Notes under the pieces: generated by a model
The model's database searches: none
Told to the model about the DNA's origin: nothing
Seen by the model: only the letters and a program-made list of their open reading frames with translations
Shown here: positions 6,858 through 7,665 of the stretch, piece after piece
Layout: the number at the start of each line of letters is the position of its first letter
Numbering within the stretch: the stretch's first letter is position 1
Assembly (NCBI RefSeq): GCF_024699075.1
Contig: NZ_JAILQF010000196.1
Coordinates: forward strand, 1 to 7,665
Length of the DNA stretch: 7,665 nt
Origin: Butyrivibrio sp.
GTDB lineage: Bacteria; Bacillota_A; Clostridia; Lachnospirales; Lachnospiraceae
Reading direction: 5' to 3'
Program-made: the position numbers and the translations under genes

Positions 6858-6922
6858 TCACTGTATAAAAACAATATCGCAAATCTGATTTAAATGCGAT
6901 ATAATGTTCATAATTGAACGAG

Positions 6923-6975
6923 TAAAAATTTTTTTAAAAAGTGTGTTGACAAGTTTTCAAAAACTGATATATAAT
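6923..6975 (+). promoter_or_regulatory. Strong promoter of the six-tRNA array, with AT-rich UP-like tract
   Basis: Perfect TTGACA (6946-6951) and perfect TATAAT (6970-6975) are 18 bases apart. An A-then-T-then-A tract (6923-6940) sits just upstream of the -35, like the UP elements of stable-RNA promoters. The spacer contains AGTTTT-CA-AAAACT, a small inverted repeat. Start is near 6982, leaving a leader of about 39 bases before tRNA-Pro. Confidence 0.88.
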
Positions 6976-7020
6976 AGCACTTGCGTTGCGGCGCTGATGA
7001 GTTCCACCGAAACAAAAGAA

Positions 7021-7095
7021 CGGGGTGTGGCTCAGCTTGGCTAGAGCGCCTGGTTTGGGACCAGGAGGCCGCAGGTTCGAATCCTGTCACCCCGA
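7021..7095 (+). tRNA. tRNA-Pro, anticodon UGG
   Basis: The acceptor CGGGGTG pairs perfectly with CACCCCG, discriminator A. The anticodon stem CCTGG/CCAGG encloses TTTGGGA, giving TGG (7056-7058). The T-loop is TTCGAAT. No CCA is encoded. First gene of the array. Confidence 0.97.
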
Positions 7096-7131
7096 CTCGA
7101 TCATCTGAGTTGTAACGCAAAGTTTTACCAT

Positions 7132-7202
7132 GCAGGTGTAGTTCATTGGTAGAACACCAGCCTTCCAAGCTGGATAGGTGGGTTCGATTCCCATCACCTG
7201 CT
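7132..7202 (+). tRNA. tRNA-Gly, anticodon UCC
   Basis: The acceptor GCAGGTG pairs perfectly with CACCTGC, discriminator T. The anticodon stem CCAGC/GCTGG encloses CTTCCAA, giving TCC (7164-7166). The T-loop is TTCGATT. No CCA is encoded. Confidence 0.97.
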
Positions 7203-7204
7203 CT

Positions 7205-7231
7205 TGCATATAGCTTTAAAGTTTTTATGCA
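7205..7231 (+). other. Spacer hairpin between tRNA-Gly and tRNA-Arg
   Basis: TGCATA (7205-7210) and TATGCA (7226-7231) form a 6 bp stem around an AT-rich loop. It fills most of the spacer between the two mature ends. Confidence 0.5.
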
Positions 7232-7235
7232 GCAT

Positions 7236-7309
<74 letters not shown>

Positions 7310-7314
7310 TTTAT

Positions 7315-7347
7315 TTCATACAAGAGTCCTCGAACTTCTTGTATGAA
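7315..7347 (+). other. Spacer hairpin between tRNA-Arg and tRNA-His
   Basis: TTCATACAAG (7315-7324) and CTTGTATGAA (7338-7347) are perfect 10-base arms. Inside, AGT and ACT can add three more pairs with one bulged T. No T-run follows, so it is a processing or structural hairpin rather than a terminator. Confidence 0.75.
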
Positions 7348-7351
7348 GCAT

Positions 7352-7426
7352 GGTGGCTATGGCGCAGTTGGTTAGCGCGCCAGATTGTGGTTCTGGAGAC
7401 CGTGGGTTCGAGTCCCACTATCCACC
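7352..7426 (+). tRNA. tRNA-His, anticodon GUG (one acceptor mismatch)
   Basis: The anticodon stem CCAGA/TCTGG encloses TTGTGGT, giving GTG (7387-7389). The extra G-1 (7352) faces C73 (7426), the HisRS identity pair. The acceptor 5' strand GTGGCTA faces TATCCAC, leaving C5 (7357) opposite T68 (7421). No CCA is encoded. The T-arm is GTGGG-TTCGAGT-CCCAC. Confidence 0.93.
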
Positions 7427-7439
7427 CTGTTTTTATTAA

Positions 7440-7457
7440 GTGTAAGCTTGGTTACAC
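7440..7457 (+). other. Spacer hairpin between tRNA-His and tRNA-Gln
   Basis: GTGTAA (7440-7445) and TTACAC (7452-7457) form a perfect 6 bp stem with loop GCTTGG, 4 bases before the tRNA-Gln 5' end. Confidence 0.55.
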
Positions 7458-7461
7458 ACTT

Positions 7462-7533
7462 TGGGCTATAGCCAAGCGGTAAGGCACAGCACTTTGACTG
7501 CTGCATTCGTGGGTTCGAATCCCGCTAGCCCAG
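7462..7533 (+). tRNA. tRNA-Gln, anticodon UUG
   Basis: The acceptor TGGGCTA pairs perfectly with TAGCCCA, discriminator G. The anticodon stem CAGCA/TGCTG encloses CTTTGAC, giving TTG (7494-7496). The T-arm has GTTCGAAT. No CCA is encoded. Confidence 0.97.
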
Positions 7534-7588
7534 TTTTGGCTACATAATAAAGGTTGCCAGGAAATGTGTAGGCAGCAGATATTGACAT

Positions 7589-7661
7589 GGGATACTAGCT
7601 CAGGTGGTAGAGCACTTGACTTTTAATCAAGTTGTCGGGGGTTCGAATCCCCCGTGTCTCA
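7589..7661 (+). tRNA. tRNA-Lys, anticodon UUU
   Basis: The anticodon stem CTTGA/TCAAG encloses CTTTTAA, giving TTT (7622-7624). The acceptor GGGATAC pairs with GTGTCTC through two wobble pairs (G2-U71 and U5-G68). The discriminator is A and no CCA is encoded. The T-stem is a strong CGGGG/CCCCG type. The array may continue beyond the window edge. Confidence 0.97.
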
Positions 7662-7665
7662 TTCA

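Noticed and set aside
6900..6905. Second TATAAT upstream of the tRNA array promoter
   Set aside because: The best -35 at 17 bases is TCGCAA, a poor match; the promoter at 6946-6975 is far better.
6994..7013. Hammerhead-ribozyme-like core in the tRNA-Pro leader: CTGATGA, 8 bases, then GAAAC
   Set aside because: The two core strings are correctly ordered, but the 8 bases between them cannot form stem II beyond one G-C pair. I also find no matching stem I or III or a placed cleavage site, so it is probably coincidence.
6908..7168. 86-residue minus-strand reading frame containing GVTGFEPAASWSQT
   Set aside because: This is antisense to tRNA-Pro and tRNA-Gly; the GFEPAA-type peptide is a well-known spurious translation of tRNA genes.

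Overview
The window looks like chromosomal DNA of a low-GC, cellulose- or cellobiose-using Firmicute. The best guess is a Lachnospiraceae/Butyrivibrio-like rumen or gut anaerobe. This is inferred from the AT-rich leaders, the close match of the first protein to clostridial cellobiose phosphorylases, the promoter style and the tRNA set without encoded CCA; it is not proven. No mobile element, CRISPR array or rRNA is visible.

Bases 1-2390 hold a sugar-use module. A GH94 cellobiose phosphorylase is read leftwards and its C-terminus is cut by the window edge. It is divergent from a LacI-family regulator read rightwards (2390-3412). The 335-base gap has a good sigma-A-type promoter for each gene. 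Next to each predicted transcription start is a near-identical CG-centred operator (2174-2187 and 2346-2359). The simplest reading is a regulator that represses both its target and itself until a cellobiose-related ligand appears. The phosphorylase leader also carries a tandem 42-43 base repeat.

Bases 3413-6668 are a rightward housekeeping block. After the lacI terminator come a THUMP/RlmL-type 23S rRNA methyltransferase and, overlapping it by 8 bases, a membrane-anchored protein with an Amidase_3-like fold that has lost most of the expected zinc and catalytic residues. A repeat-rich spacer follows, then rdgB (XTP/dITP pyrophosphatase).

Bases 6684-7665 are a tRNA region. tRNA-Leu(UAG) is read leftwards with its own promoter and terminator. 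A strong divergent promoter with an AT-rich upstream tract drives an array of six tRNAs: Pro(UGG), Gly(UCC), Arg(UCU), His(GUG), Gln(UUG) and Lys(UUU). None encodes CCA. tRNA-Arg and tRNA-His each have one non-pairing position in the acceptor stem, and the spacers contain hairpins.

I see no obvious new multi-gene system. The most interesting items are the degenerate amidase, the paired operators with the leader repeat, the acceptor-stem mismatches, and rdgB having its only SD-like sequence upstream of a hairpin.
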